From the NCBI RefSeq assembly GCF_013299165.1, contig NZ_JAAFKD010000018.1, positions 80,159-144,158 on the forward strand: DNA of 64,000 bases. The letters are read 5' to 3'. This stretch comes from Microcoleus sp. bin38.metabat.b11b12b14.051. Lineage in GTDB: Bacteria > Cyanobacteriota > Cyanobacteriia > Cyanobacteriales > Microcoleaceae. Below are positions 8,105-16,498 of the stretch, piece after piece (position 1 is the first letter of the stretch; each line of letters starts with the position of its first letter). The notes under the pieces were generated by a model. It was not told the origin of the DNA. It made no database searches and saw nothing but the letters and a program-made list of their open reading frames with translations. The position numbers and the translations under genes were made by a program.

Positions 8105-10732
8105 TTAATCATCAAAGATATCTAATTGTTGGCCCTCAGACTCTTGTTTCCCTTCTTTTTTAACACCCTTCCGCAGCCCGATCGCAATTTTGCTATGTTT
8201 CTCAATCTGCTTCATCACCTGTCTCGCCCTGTCAATCACCGACGGCGGTAAACCCGCTAATCTCCCCGCTTCAATTCCGTAGGACTTGTCAGCACCGCCG
8301 GGATGAACTTCGTGCAAAAATACTATTTGATCCGGCAATTCCTTCACCGTCACCTGATAATTTGCCACATTATCCAAAATCGAAGCTAACTCGTTCAACT
8401 CGTGATAGTGAGTCGCAAAAATTGTCCGCGCCCGAATCTCGCTGGCTAAATATTCTGCCACAGACCAAGCAATCGAAAGTCCGTCAAAAGTCGCCGTTCC
8501 CCTACCAATTTCATCTAACAACACCAATGATTTCGGCGTGGCGTGATTGAGAATATTCGCAGTTTCGTTCATTTCTACCATAAACGTAGACTGACCGGTT
8601 GCTAAATCATCGACGGCGCCGACACGGGTAAAAATGCGATCGCAAATTCCCAAAGTTGCAGCCTTCGCGGGGACAAAACTGCCCATCTGCGCCATTAACT
8701 GGATCAAACCCACCTGCCGCAAATAACAACTCTTCCCACTAGCATTCGGCCCGGTTAAAATAATTAAATCTGGGCGACTTAGCGCTGCTTCCCGACCCAA
8801 AAAAGCCGAATTTGGGACAAAAAATCCCGGCGGTAAAGACTTTGCTACCACCGGATGACAACCTTCAATAATTTTAATTTCCCGACTTTCAACCATCGTC
8901 GGGCGACAGTAATCTTGATAAACTGCTACTTCCGCCAAACCGCACAAAATATCCGCCGCCGCCACCGCACGGGAAACGTTGCGAATAATTTCCGAGTGCT
9001 CTCCTACCTCCGATCGCAATTTCGCAAAAATATCGTACTCCAACTGATTCAAATCTTCCCGCGCCGTCAGAATGCGGACTTCCCTTTCTTTTAATTCTTC
9101 AGTGCTGTAGCGTTCTTCATTGGTAAGAGTTTGCTTGCGGGTGTAGTCGTTCGGTACTTGGTCAACTTTGGATTTGGTAATGCTGATGTAATAGCCAAAA
9201 GCTTTATTGTAGCCTACTTTTAAATTAGAAATTCCGGTACGTTTTCTTTCATTTGCTTCTAGATTTGCAATCCATTCTTGGTCGCCTGAAGCAGTTTGGC
9301 GCATTTCATCAAGCATCGGATTGATGCCCGGTTTAATCAAACCTCCTTCTTTTAAATGAATCGGCGGTTCGTCAACTAAATGAGTGTGAATTGTAGTTGC
9401 TAATTCTTCGAGAAGTGGCGGGACATTTTGCAATGCTTTCAAATAGGGCGAGAACCCTTCAGTGGCGATCGCAGCCAATTGCGGCAATTTCGAGAGAGAA
9501 TCGGCTAAAGCGACCAAATCTCGGGCGCTAGCGCTTCCCGAACCGGCGCGCCCCGTGAGTCTTTCGATGTCATAAATTTGGCGCAGCAACTGCTGCAAAT
9601 CTTGGCGCAGGGGATTGTTGTCTACTAATTCTTGAATCGTGTCGTGGCGGGCGCCAATGCCTTTAATGCTGAGCAAAGGTTGCAGCAACCAGCGGCGCAA
9701 AGCGCGGCCTCCCATGGCGGTGCTGGTTTTGTCTATAGCCCACAGCAGCGAACCGTGAAATACGCCATCTCTGACGGTTTGAGTTATTTCGAGATTGCGG
9801 CGAGTTTGGTAGTCGAGAATCAGAAAATCGGTGATAGTGTAAGTGTGCAATCTTTGCAAAGCAACTGCTTTTTCTTTTTGAGTTTCTTCGAGATATTGCA
9901 GCAAACCTCCGGCGGCGCGCACTGCGAGGGTAAGGTGGGCGCATCCCAGGCCTTCGAGCGATCGCACTTTGAACTTTTGCAGGATGCGCTGTTTGGCTTC
10001 GGATAGAGTAAACGGGATTTGCGATCGCAAAGAATAGCAAAACGAATTCGGCAAACAATCGGGTAAATGTTCAGATTTCTCTCCCGGCCTCAACATCGTC
10101 ACCAAATCCGGCGCATTAGTCGGAATTAGCACTTCCGAAGGCTGCAAGCGCAGCAATTCTAGGGTTAATTGTTCCAAACTATCGGCTTGGGTAGTGACGA
10201 ATTCTCCTGTAGAAATATCAGTATAAGCCAATCCCCAATGTTCGCCAGCGATGACAACTGCTGCTAAAAAGTTATTCTGTCGGGGTTTGAGCATTCCGTC
10301 ATCAGTCAAGGTTCCGGGAGTGAGAATGCGGGTAATTTCGCGCTTGACTTGGCGGCCTTCACGGGCGGCGATTGAAGCATCTTCAACTTGGTCGCAAACT
10401 ACCACAGCATAGCCTTTTTCAACTAACTGAGAAGTATAGCGATCGAGGGCGTGGTGCGGTACTCCTGTCATCGGCACTCGACCGATTTCTTTGCCGCTTT
10501 CTTTGCTAGTACAAACCAGTTCTAATTCCCGCGAAATAGTCACGGCGTCTTGAAAAAAACACTCAAAGAAATCTCCGACTCGAAACAATAAAAGTGCGTG
10601 AGGATACTGTTCTTTCACTTCCACATACCGCTGCATCATCGGCGTCAGCTTGGTGAATTCTAGTAAGCGGTGGTCGGCATTGCGGATGTTGGCTTGATTG
10701 GGGTCTGTTGGGGTAGATGCAGTGTAAGGCAT
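8105..10732 (-). CDS. mutS: DNA mismatch repair protein MutS
   Basis: 875 residues. The N-terminal mismatch-recognition domain has the Phe-x-Glu signature ([12 protein letters not shown], about 50-61); connector, lever and clamp domains follow. The C-terminal ABC-type ATPase has Walker [28 protein letters not shown], Walker [17 protein letters not shown] and the ATHYHEL switch histidine. The length is typical of cyanobacterial MutS1. It binds mismatches and starts strand-specific repair. The gene stands alone on the minus strand, convergent with the membrane-protein gene at 7028 and separated from it by the R1 array. Confidence 0.97.
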   Translation of the reverse strand: MPYTASTPTDPNQANIRNADHRLLEFTKLTPMMQRYVEVKEQYPHALLLFRVGDFFECFFQDAVTISRELELVCTSKESGKEIGRVPMTGVPHHALDRYTSQLVEKGYAVVVCDQVEDASIAAREGRQVKREITRILTPGTLTDDGMLKPRQNNFLAAVVIAGEHWGLAYTDISTGEFVTTQADSLEQLTLELLRLQPSEVLIPTNAPDLVTMLRPGEKSEHLPDCLPNSFCYSLRSQIPFTLSEAKQRILQKFKVRSLEGLGCAHLTLAVRAAGGLLQYLEETQKEKAVALQRLHTYTITDFLILDYQTRRNLEITQTVRDGVFHGSLLWAIDKTSTAMGGRALRRWLLQPLLSIKGIGARHDTIQELVDNNPLRQDLQQLLRQIYDIERLTGRAGSGSASARDLVALADSLSKLPQLAAIATEGFSPYLKALQNVPPLLEELATTIHTHLVDEPPIHLKEGGLIKPGINPMLDEMRQTASGDQEWIANLEANERKRTGISNLKVGYNKAFGYYISITKSKVDQVPNDYTRKQTLTNEERYSTEELKEREVRILTAREDLNQLEYDIFAKLRSEVGEHSEIIRNVSRAVAAADILCGLAEVAVYQDYCRPTMVESREIKIIEGCHPVVAKSLPPGFFVPNSAFLGREAALSRPDLIILTGPNASGKSCYLRQVGLIQLMAQMGSFVPAKAATLGICDRIFTRVGAVDDLATGQSTFMVEMNETANILNHATPKSLVLLDEIGRGTATFDGLSIAWSVAEYLASEIRARTIFATHYHELNELASILDNVANYQVTVKELPDQIVFLHEVHPGGADKSYGIEAGRLAGLPPSVIDRARQVMKQIEKHSKIAIGLRKGVKKEGKQESEGQQLDIFDD

Positions 10733-11203
10733 AAAAGGGATTGATAAATTTTTATCTTTAACAACTTTAGCGCAAGCTCGGCTTTTAGCTATAGCTAATG
10801 ATACAATTTTTGACGATTAATCCTCCTTCAGCAGGGTGCGCGATTCTCAAGATGCGGGCCCCGTTACATGGTTCGTAGTGCGTCCTGGCGTCCGCAGCAT
10901 TGAAGCGGACTGAAGTCCGCACTACGAACCCGATCGCCAAAAACAACCTCTGCCATGCCGCTCTGAGCTGTTAACTGTTAACAGAATAACCCAAAAGCTT
11001 CTGCAATTTATTCAGGTTCTGAGTTAACTTTTTTATATTTTTAAAACAGCCGAAAGATGGATTTATAAATTATACCTCGGATAGAGACCTGCTAGATTTT
11101 ATATGCTTAAGATTAAAACATTCAGCCCAGTGATTTAGCTGCTGAGTGAATTTAAGATTTAGAACCAAAATCTGCTAGAAGTTAACGAGAGGAGAACCAA
11201 ATA
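10733..11203. repeat. Gene-free interval with an R1-type long inverted repeat
   Basis: At 10870-10930, GGTTCGTAGTGCG is mirrored by CGCACTACGAACC around an internal GTCCGC/GCGGAC pair, giving a ~60-bp imperfect palindrome. The remainder contains the mutS upstream region and, before 11204, AT-rich DNA with a ribosome-binding site (AGAGGAG) belonging to the broken dehydrogenase gene. Nothing else is recognisable. Confidence 0.7.
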
Positions 11204-11399
11204 ATGAATGCTCTTTGCTGGCAAGGGAAAGATGCACGTTCACCACTATTTGAAGCCTTTGCTCGATCGGGTTCAAAAAGGCGAAATTGACCCGTCATTC
11301 GTGATTACCCACCGCATGAAATTGGATGAAGCGCCCGACGCTTACGAGATTTTCAAGCAGAAAAAAGACAACTGCATCAAAGTTGTTCTCAAACCCTAA
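11204..11399 (+). pseudogene. Zinc-dependent alcohol/formaldehyde dehydrogenase remnant (internal deletion)
   Basis: The ATG at 11204, behind an AGAGGAG ribosome-binding site, starts MNALCWQGKDA, the usual N-terminus of glutathione-independent formaldehyde dehydrogenase-like zinc alcohol dehydrogenases. After ~11 codons the frame shifts by one and the sequence continues as HVHHYLKPLLDRVQKGEIDP, then SFVITHRMKLDEAPDAYEIF and NCIKVVLKP, which is the C-terminal ~55 residues of the same family. About 300 central residues (zinc sites and Rossmann fold) are missing. The +1 frame cannot be read through from the original ATG, which stops at 11290. A small protein could start at ATG 11208, but activity is excluded. 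Confidence 0.85.
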
Positions 11400-11426
11400 C
11401 TCACCATTAATTGACAAGGAGAAACT

Positions 11427-11642
11427 ATGCTTTTACAAGAAAAAGAATCCGGCGACTTGGTAGAAATTCTCGATATCGAGACTTTAATCAGCCCTAGCCA
11501 AAATCAAGTACCGGGACGAATTCAAGCTGGTGAAGAAGAGCAAGATCCCGCACATTTTGAGAAGGATAAATTGGTTTTTCCTTCCGGCGAAGTGCTGCCC
11601 CGCTGCTGGACTGAGGAAAATTATAAAACTACCGGTTCGTAG
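11427..11642 (+). CDS. Small conserved cyanobacterial protein downstream of dehydrogenase relic
   Basis: 71 residues, acidic, preceded by AAGGAGAAACT. It contains SGDLVEILDIETL, GRIQAGEEEQDP and FPSGEVLPRCW. From memory, small proteins of this type accompany formaldehyde dehydrogenase-like genes in cyanobacteria and are sometimes labelled acetyltransferase, which their size does not support. It starts 27 bp after the relic, consistent with a former operon. The last residues and the stop codon (ACCGGTTCGTAG) are provided by an R1 repeat, so the natural C-terminus may have been altered. Function unknown. Confidence 0.65.
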   Translation: MLLQEKESGDLVEILDIETLISPSQNQVPGRIQAGEEEQDPAHFEKDKLVFPSGEVLPRCWTEENYKTTGS

Positions 11643-11746
11643 TAGGGAATTCAGTCCTCGATTGACTCATTCACTAATTCGGGACTTAAGTTTTTACTAC
11701 GAATCTCGGAACGGACTTAAGTCCTTACTACGAACCTTAGGTTTGC
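11633..11746. repeat. Degenerate R1 repeat cluster
   Basis: Three diverged R1 pieces: GGTTCGTAGTAGGGAATTCA at 11634, an inverted GGGACTTAAGTTTTTACTAC at about 11683 and an inverted copy ending TTACTACGAACC at about 11745. The first copy overlaps the 3' end of the preceding gene. Confidence 0.75.
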
Positions 11747-11846
11747 AGTGGGACTTTCATCCCATATATTTTAATTAATCAATGAACTCCTTAAGACAAA
11801 CCATATTTTTGCAATCAGTCTAATGAATTGATTAAAACGACTGAGG

Positions 11847-13001
11847 TCAGAAATCTACAATCCATTCTACCTCATGGGCTTCGGTGATATCTGGAATATC
11901 CAGGCGATTAGCCAATCTTTGAATTACGGCTTCTGGTACTGCTGCTGCGCGCGATCGATTCCGCCGCCATACTTCCTCCAAGGGAACTTCGAGATAAACA
12001 ATCCGAATTCGCACTTGATAACCAGCAAAGAAATTAATTAATTGCTGGCGCATTTGTTGAGTTGTATTTGTGGCATTCCAGACAAAAGAACGTCCCAATC
12101 TCATGTATTCCCGCGCTCGATTTTTAGCGGTCACGATTACTTCTCCGGGAGTTTCATCGGGAGGAACGTTCATCTCTTTTCGCAGCGCGTCCAAGGAAAT
12201 AACAGGCCAATTGGGCCGATTTTCTTGAATCCAATAATCTTTACCGCTTCCGGGCAATCCCGACATCAACACAACTTCGCATCGAGTATCATCAAATGCT
12301 GTATAATCGGGGTTGCCGTTCTCTTTCCGGAAGTAGATAAATCGGCTATGTGCTGATGGGAATTGTCGCGGAGAATCTAAACAATTATTTTCTTGACAAA
12401 ACTCCCGAAATAGTTCTATTTTATCCAGAATTTCTTGTCTGTCAGCACACTCTCGGCCGCGCACGTCTGCTTCTGCTAAAAGTGCGAGGAAATCGCAGCG
12501 GACAACTTGACTGGCTTTGATTACAGACTGCTGCGGGTTGGGTTTGTCCAGCAGCCAGATTGGTAAACTGCCGAATTGGACGATCGCACAAACAGTCTCT
12601 CGAATGCTAAACTGCACAGGCGGGTCAAATTGAGATAAAATTTGTCTGACCATCCTCGCACCTTGACGGGCGTGACCTTTCGAGCTAATTCTCCCATTTT
12701 CATCTATCTTAGTAAAAGCCGGTTTTGCCACATCGTGTAGCAAAGCCGCAGCAAACAGCATCGAACGTTCTTGAACAGGAAGCTGCCGCCAATTCGGGGA
12801 AGATATTAAGGCTTCGCAGACCATTTTGGTATGAATTAACACATCTCCTTCAGCATGATAAATCCGGTCTTGCTGACATCCTTCTAAGTTTTGAATCCAA
12901 TCGAAATAATTATAAATCTTCTCCCAATCCAAGAACCAATCGGGCGGTTCCGAACAAAAAGGAAAACTCCAAGTTGCAGATTGTGATAATAAAGTAGTCA
13001 C
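11847..13001 (-). CDS. HD-Pnk: HD phosphohydrolase fused to polynucleotide kinase (RNA end healing)
   Basis: 384 residues with two domains. Residues ~40-210 are an HD phosphohydrolase: H57, the HD doublet H89-D90 in LLHDVAKP, H110 and D179 in AEADVRGRE. Residues ~243-384 are a P-loop kinase: GLPGSGKD (248-255), D271 in ISLDALRKE, and a basic lid with RRNRSR. This layout matches bacterial HD-Pnk enzymes such as that of Runella, for which the kinase adds 5'-phosphate to RNA and the HD domain removes 2',3'-phosphates. The gene lies downstream of an RNA ligase on the same strand, so the pair should heal and seal broken RNA. The N-terminal ~40 residues have no recognised role. Confidence 0.88.
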   Translation of the reverse strand: MTTLLSQSATWSFPFCSEPPDWFLDWEKIYNYFDWIQNLEGCQQDRIYHAEGDVLIHTKMVCEALISSPNWRQLPVQERSMLFAAALLHDVAKPAFTKIDENGRISSKGHARQGARMVRQILSQFDPPVQFSIRETVCAIVQFGSLPIWLLDKPNPQQSVIKASQVVRCDFLALLAEADVRGRECADRQEILDKIELFREFCQENNCLDSPRQFPSAHSRFIYFRKENGNPDYTAFDDTRCEVVLMSGLPGSGKDYWIQENRPNWPVISLDALRKEMNVPPDETPGEVIVTAKNRAREYMRLGRSFVWNATNTTQQMRQQLINFFAGYQVRIRIVYLEVPLEEVWRRNRSRAAAVPEAVIQRLANRLDIPDITEAHEVEWIVDF

Positions 13002-13317
13002 GGTTTCACCTGTTTCTTAATAAAATCGTAAGGTGTGCAACGTGCACCTGTATTCTTAAGTCCGTGGAGGTGGTCGCTGAGCTTGTCGAAGTGCGGACAT
13101 TGTTTGTATAGGATCGGTTTCAACCGCCGAGTCTTATTTATTAATATCTTAATTTCTTGAGTCCGCGGAGGCGGACATTGTTTGTGTGCTCGCGTTGCTA
13201 GCGGTTTCAACCGCCGAGTCTTATTTGTTAATATCTTAATTTCTTAAGTCCGCGGAGGCGGACATTGTTTGTGTGCTCGCGTTGCTAGCGGTTTCAACCG
13301 CCGAGTCTCAAAAATTT
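13002..13317. repeat. R2 repeat block between RNA ligase and HD-Pnk
   Basis: Three direct copies (from about 13060, 13161 and 13248; the last two 87 bp apart) of a unit that reads GTCCGCGGAGGCGGACATTG, then GCGGTTTCAACCGCCGAGTC. In the first copy GGAGGCGG is replaced by GGAGG, TGGTCGCTGAGCTTGTCGAA, GTGCGG, a nested repeat. The block separates two genes that otherwise look like an operon. No gene is seen. Confidence 0.9.
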
Positions 13318-14106
13318 TCAACTAAAATTAAATAAATCAGCACCAGGACGCAAAACATTAGGTACAATCGGACGATTCAGCCAATGTCCCTCCGCGTTTT
13401 TTATCGCAGTCAAAAAGCTAGCCCGCACGTACTTGTAACGCGCCTTAACAATTCCATCTGCTTCAACTTTAATATACAAACCCTCCATAACATCACTCTT
13501 ATCAGTCTCTTTCAAACACCTCTCCTCATCTAACCCCAATTCCTGACACTGCAAGCGCAAATGCTCCAAATGTCCGGGCAAAATAAAATTAGATTTCTCC
13601 ATCAACTGCATCATTTGTTTGGGCGATTGTAGCATTCCAGAAAACAGCACAGGAGCTGAAACTAACGGCAATCCACTTAACAAATGGCGGCGGACTTCTG
13701 TACTCAAAAACTGACGAGTTTCCAAATCCAACACGTCATATTCCATAAAATAGTGCGGCAGAAAATTGTAAAAAACCGTATGTTTTGCATACAGCCATTC
13801 GCCGTACAAAATATAACGATTTCCCAGCACTTCTCCCAGAGTTCCGCTGAGACTAAAAGCCCACTGTTTGAACAAGTTAAAATGTTTTTCTCTGGGGCCG
13901 CCGGTGAGATAGTGGCCGCGACTTTGTAGCAGCATTTGCCCGTCTGGAGCGAAGCTGATGCCCGTATTAGCGCCGTCTACCTTTTCTTCGATGATTAAAT
14001 GGCGATCGGCAATAGCGCTAAATGGCACGCTGTCGAGGTCTTCATCACCAGGCTGGAAACGCGAACCTTCGATATGATAAGTTCTGGGATATTTAACAAT
14101 TTCCAC
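13318..14106 (-). CDS. RNA ligase (covalent nucleotidyltransferase)
   Basis: 262 residues with ligase motifs in order: motif I EEKVDGANTG with adenylated lysine K42, motif III-like YGEWLYAKHT (101-110), MEYDVLD (121-127), motif IV MEGLYIK (207-213) and motif V VKARYKYVR (220-228). It lacks the domains of DNA ligases and the size matches compact bacterial RNA ligases. It should join 3'-OH and 5'-phosphate RNA ends using ATP. HD-Pnk, able to make such ends, is the next gene on the same strand. The start is followed in the expected place by the conserved N-terminus and no upstream extension is needed. Confidence 0.88.
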   Translation of the reverse strand: MEIVKYPRTYHIEGSRFQPGDEDLDSVPFSAIADRHLIIEEKVDGANTGISFAPDGQMLLQSRGHYLTGGPREKHFNLFKQWAFSLSGTLGEVLGNRYILYGEWLYAKHTVFYNFLPHYFMEYDVLDLETRQFLSTEVRRHLLSGLPLVSAPVLFSGMLQSPKQMMQLMEKSNFILPGHLEHLRLQCQELGLDEERCLKETDKSDVMEGLYIKVEADGIVKARYKYVRASFLTAIKNAEGHWLNRPIVPNVLRPGADLFNFS

Positions 14107-14155
14107 AATCGATTTTAGATTTTAGATTGGAGAGCCAATTCATTAGACAAGATTG

Positions 14156-14310
14156 TAAAAGTCCTTTGAATCAATTTTTTGGACAGGCTAGAAGCCCGTC
14201 CCACAGAAAGTGCTTTGAATCAATTTTTTGGACAGGCTAGAAGCCCATCCCACAATAAAAAAAAATGTGGGATGGGCTTCTAGCCCGTCCCGATCGTTTT
14301 TGCAAGATGT
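14156..14310. repeat. R3 palindromic element with GGCTAGAAGCC core
   Basis: Two direct copies of GGACAGGCTAGAAGCCC followed by an inverted copy (GTGGGATGGGCTTCTAGCCC), flanked by AAAAGTCCTTTGAATCAATT and TTTTTGCAAGATGTCTATTA. The same flanks surround another palindrome at 44958-45072, suggesting one mobile-like element with a variable core. Confidence 0.85.
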
Positions 14311-14353
14311 CTATTAACCATTATAATAGATGTATCACAAAGGAGCGTGTATT

Positions 14354-15223
14354 TTGAAAAGTCAAAGTTTCCAGAGCGTAACCTCAGCGATCGCTGGGAT
14401 TCTATTAGTAGTCGCACTGCTTCTAGGCTTCAACTCTTTTGTTGTCATCAATCCCGGTGAAGCAGGGGTGGTCAGCATTTTAGGCAAAGCCACCGATGGA
14501 GCATTGTTAGAGGGATTTCACCTGCGACCCCCGCTGATATCCAAGGTAGATATCTACGATGTAACAGTGCAAAAATTTGAAGTTCCCGCCCAGAGTGCTA
14601 CTAAAGACCTTCAGGATTTAAATGCTAGTTTTGCGATCAACTTTCGCCTCGATCCTGCCAAAATAGTAGATGTCAGAAGGACTCAAGGAACATTAGAAAA
14701 TATAGTTTCTAAAATTATTGCTCCGCAGACGCAAGAAGCATTTAAAACAGCGGCTGCGCTGAGAACTGCCGAACAATCTATTACTCAAAGAAGCGAACTG
14801 AAACGAGACTTTGATAGTGCGCTGAAGGAAAGGCTATCAAAGTATGATGTAATCGTGCTTGATACAAGCGTTGTCAACATTCGATTCTCCACAGATTTCG
14901 CGAAAGCGGTTGAAGAGAAACAGGTTGCTGAACAGCGGGCGCAAAGAGCTGTTTATGTTGCTCAAGAAGCAGAACAACAGGCTCAAGCTGATATTAACCG
15001 CGCTCAAGGTAGAGCAGAAGCTCAAAGACTTTTGGCGGAAACTTTGAAAGCTCAAGGCGGCGATTTGGTGCTACAAAAAGAGGCGATCGAAGCTTGGAGA
15101 AGCGGCGGCGCTCAGATGCCAAAAGTGCTGGTTATGGGTAGCAATTCGAGTCGAGTTCCTTTCATTTTTAATATGAACGACATTCAGGAAGAAGCCCCTC
15201 GCCCAAAACCGGTCGATAATTAA
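14354..15223 (+). CDS. Prohibitin-like SPFH/Band 7 membrane protein
   Basis: About 289 residues. One N-terminal transmembrane helix (SAIAGILLVVALLLGFNSFV) is followed by an SPFH domain (VVINPGEAGVVSILGK to about residue 190) and a coiled coil rich in AEQQAQADINRAQGRAEAQ. This is the prohibitin layout and resembles the cyanobacterial Phb1 protein. Such proteins form membrane-attached rings or scaffolds that interact with membrane proteases. The frame is open from an ATG at 14330, but AAAGGAG lies inside that extension and is correctly spaced from the TTG at 14354, so the TTG start is preferred. Confidence 0.87.
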   Translation: MKSQSFQSVTSAIAGILLVVALLLGFNSFVVINPGEAGVVSILGKATDGALLEGFHLRPPLISKVDIYDVTVQKFEVPAQSATKDLQDLNASFAINFRLDPAKIVDVRRTQGTLENIVSKIIAPQTQEAFKTAAALRTAEQSITQRSELKRDFDSALKERLSKYDVIVLDTSVVNIRFSTDFAKAVEEKQVAEQRAQRAVYVAQEAEQQAQADINRAQGRAEAQRLLAETLKAQGGDLVLQKEAIEAWRSGGAQMPKVLVMGSNSSRVPFIFNMNDIQEEAPRPKPVDN

Positions 15224-15235
15224 AATAGCACTTAC

Positions 15236-15308
15236 CCTCTGAAACCCTGTTTCTCGGAAAATGTTGGCTTTGCTAACGAGAAATCTAGCCAGAAACCGGG
15301 TTTCAGAA
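15236..15308. repeat. R4 inverted repeat (AGAAACCGGGTTT family)
   Basis: GAAACCCTGTTTCTCG and CGAGAAATCTAGCCAGAAAC with CGGGTTTC form an imperfect hairpin after the prohibitin-like gene. Related copies occur at 44821-44887 and 63511-63577. Confidence 0.7.
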
Positions 15309-15459
15309 CAAGGGGCGCACCAGTCCTATCAGATTTGTCAGAGTGTGGTACACTTCTGAAAGTCAAAATATAGCGACAGCTTAAAACCAGTCGCTATGCA
15401 AGCAAAGTCCGCAATTAACACGCAGACAGCACATTCATTTTAGGAAGCAAGGAGAAATC

Positions 15460-15879
15460 ATGACCCGCGCTATTATGGAAACAGACAAAGGTACAATCAA
15501 TTTGGAACTGTTCGATGCGGATGCGCCGAATACAGTGAAGAATTTTGTTGACTTGGCGGAAAAAGGTTTTTACGACGGACTATTGTTTCACCGAGTCATT
15601 CCTAACTTTATGGTTCAAGGTGGCTGTCCTAAAGGTACTGGAACCGGCGGCCCCGGCTACAAAATCAAGTGTGAAATCAACTCGAACAAACATCTAGATG
15701 GTACTTTATCGATGGCTCACGCAGGCCGCGATACTGGTGGAAGTCAATTCTTTATTTGCCATTCTCCCCAGTCTCATTTAGACGGAGTTCACACAACTTT
15801 TGGCAAAACTGAAGATATGTCTGTCGTGAATGCAATCCGCCAAGGCGATAAGATTATTTCTCTGAAAATCGAGCATTAA
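15460..15879 (+). CDS. Cyclophilin-type peptidyl-prolyl cis-trans isomerase
   Basis: 139 residues, a minimal single-domain cyclophilin with no signal peptide, so cytoplasmic. Signature parts visible: [13 protein letters not shown] (catalytic Arg and Phe), [28 protein letters not shown] and [11 protein letters not shown]. It speeds proline isomerisation during protein folding. The ATG follows AAGGAGAAATC. It is short for the family but all catalytic segments are present. Confidence 0.93.
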   Translation: MTRAIMETDKGTINLELFDADAPNTVKNFVDLAEKGFYDGLLFHRVIPNFMVQGGCPKGTGTGGPGYKIKCEINSNKHLDGTLSMAHAGRDTGGSQFFICHSPQSHLDGVHTTFGKTEDMSVVNAIRQGDKIISLKIEH

Positions 15880-15887
15880 TTTCTAGA

Positions 15888-16030
15888 ATACCGGGCGGTT
15901 GAAACCGCGTCTATACAAGCAAAACCCGCCTCCGCGGGTTGAAGAGAATAAGTTAAAATTACGTTATTTTCTTTACACTGCGGAGGCGGATAAAAGTTTG
16001 ACCGTTACGTGGTTTCAACCGCCGTATTAT
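15888..16030. repeat. R2 repeat pair
   Basis: GGGCGGTTGAAACCGCGTCT with CCGCCTCCGCGGG is followed by its inverse (GCGGAGGCGGA...GGTTTCAACCGCC) at 15980-16024, giving a large inverted repeat in the short gap before the next gene. Confidence 0.85.
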
Positions 16031-16056
16031 CTTTTTTAACCCAAGCGTATTGATTG

Positions 16057-16443
16057 ATGACTCTAATAAATGATGCTGCTGTGGTGGCGCAGTTAACTGA
16101 ATTGTACTTAAAATATGAAAAAGCTCTTTGTACGAATGATATTGAAACTCTCGATAGTTTGTTTTGGGATGCGCCGGAAGTCGTGCGGTTTGGGGTGACG
16201 GAGAATTTGTATGGGGGCGATGAGGTGAGGGCTTTTCGTCAAGGGCGTGAGGTTGTAAATCTCGATCGACAAATGTACAATCTAAAAGTCGTGACTTTCG
16301 GTGCAGACACAGCGGCTGTAACGCTGGAATTTCGGCGCGTAGTCGATGGAGTGGTGCGGCTGGGGCGTCAGAGTCAGATGTGGCGGAAGTTTCCTCAAGG
16401 GTGGAAGATTGTTTCAGCTCACGTTTCTTTGTTACCAGTGTAG
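16057..16443 (+). CDS. SnoaL-like protein of the AtzH/HpxZ family
   Basis: 128 residues from the ATG at 16057. The cone-shaped SnoaL-like fold is suggested by LTELYLKYEKALCTNDIETL, LDSLFWDAPEVVRFGVTENLYG and the C-terminal QSQMWRKFPQGWKIVSAHVS. Family members are annotated AtzH-like or HpxZ and accompany amidase or oxalurate breakdown genes elsewhere; no such partner is present here. A substrate cannot be assigned. An ATTGATTG sequence precedes the start, with no clear ribosome-binding site. Confidence 0.8.
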   Translation: MTLINDAAVVAQLTELYLKYEKALCTNDIETLDSLFWDAPEVVRFGVTENLYGGDEVRAFRQGREVVNLDRQMYNLKVVTFGADTAAVTLEFRRVVDGVVRLGRQSQMWRKFPQGWKIVSAHVSLLPV

Positions 16444-16498
16444 GTGTGAAACGTAAGGAAATAATAATTCTATCACATAAGCTGATTTTATTACTGAA

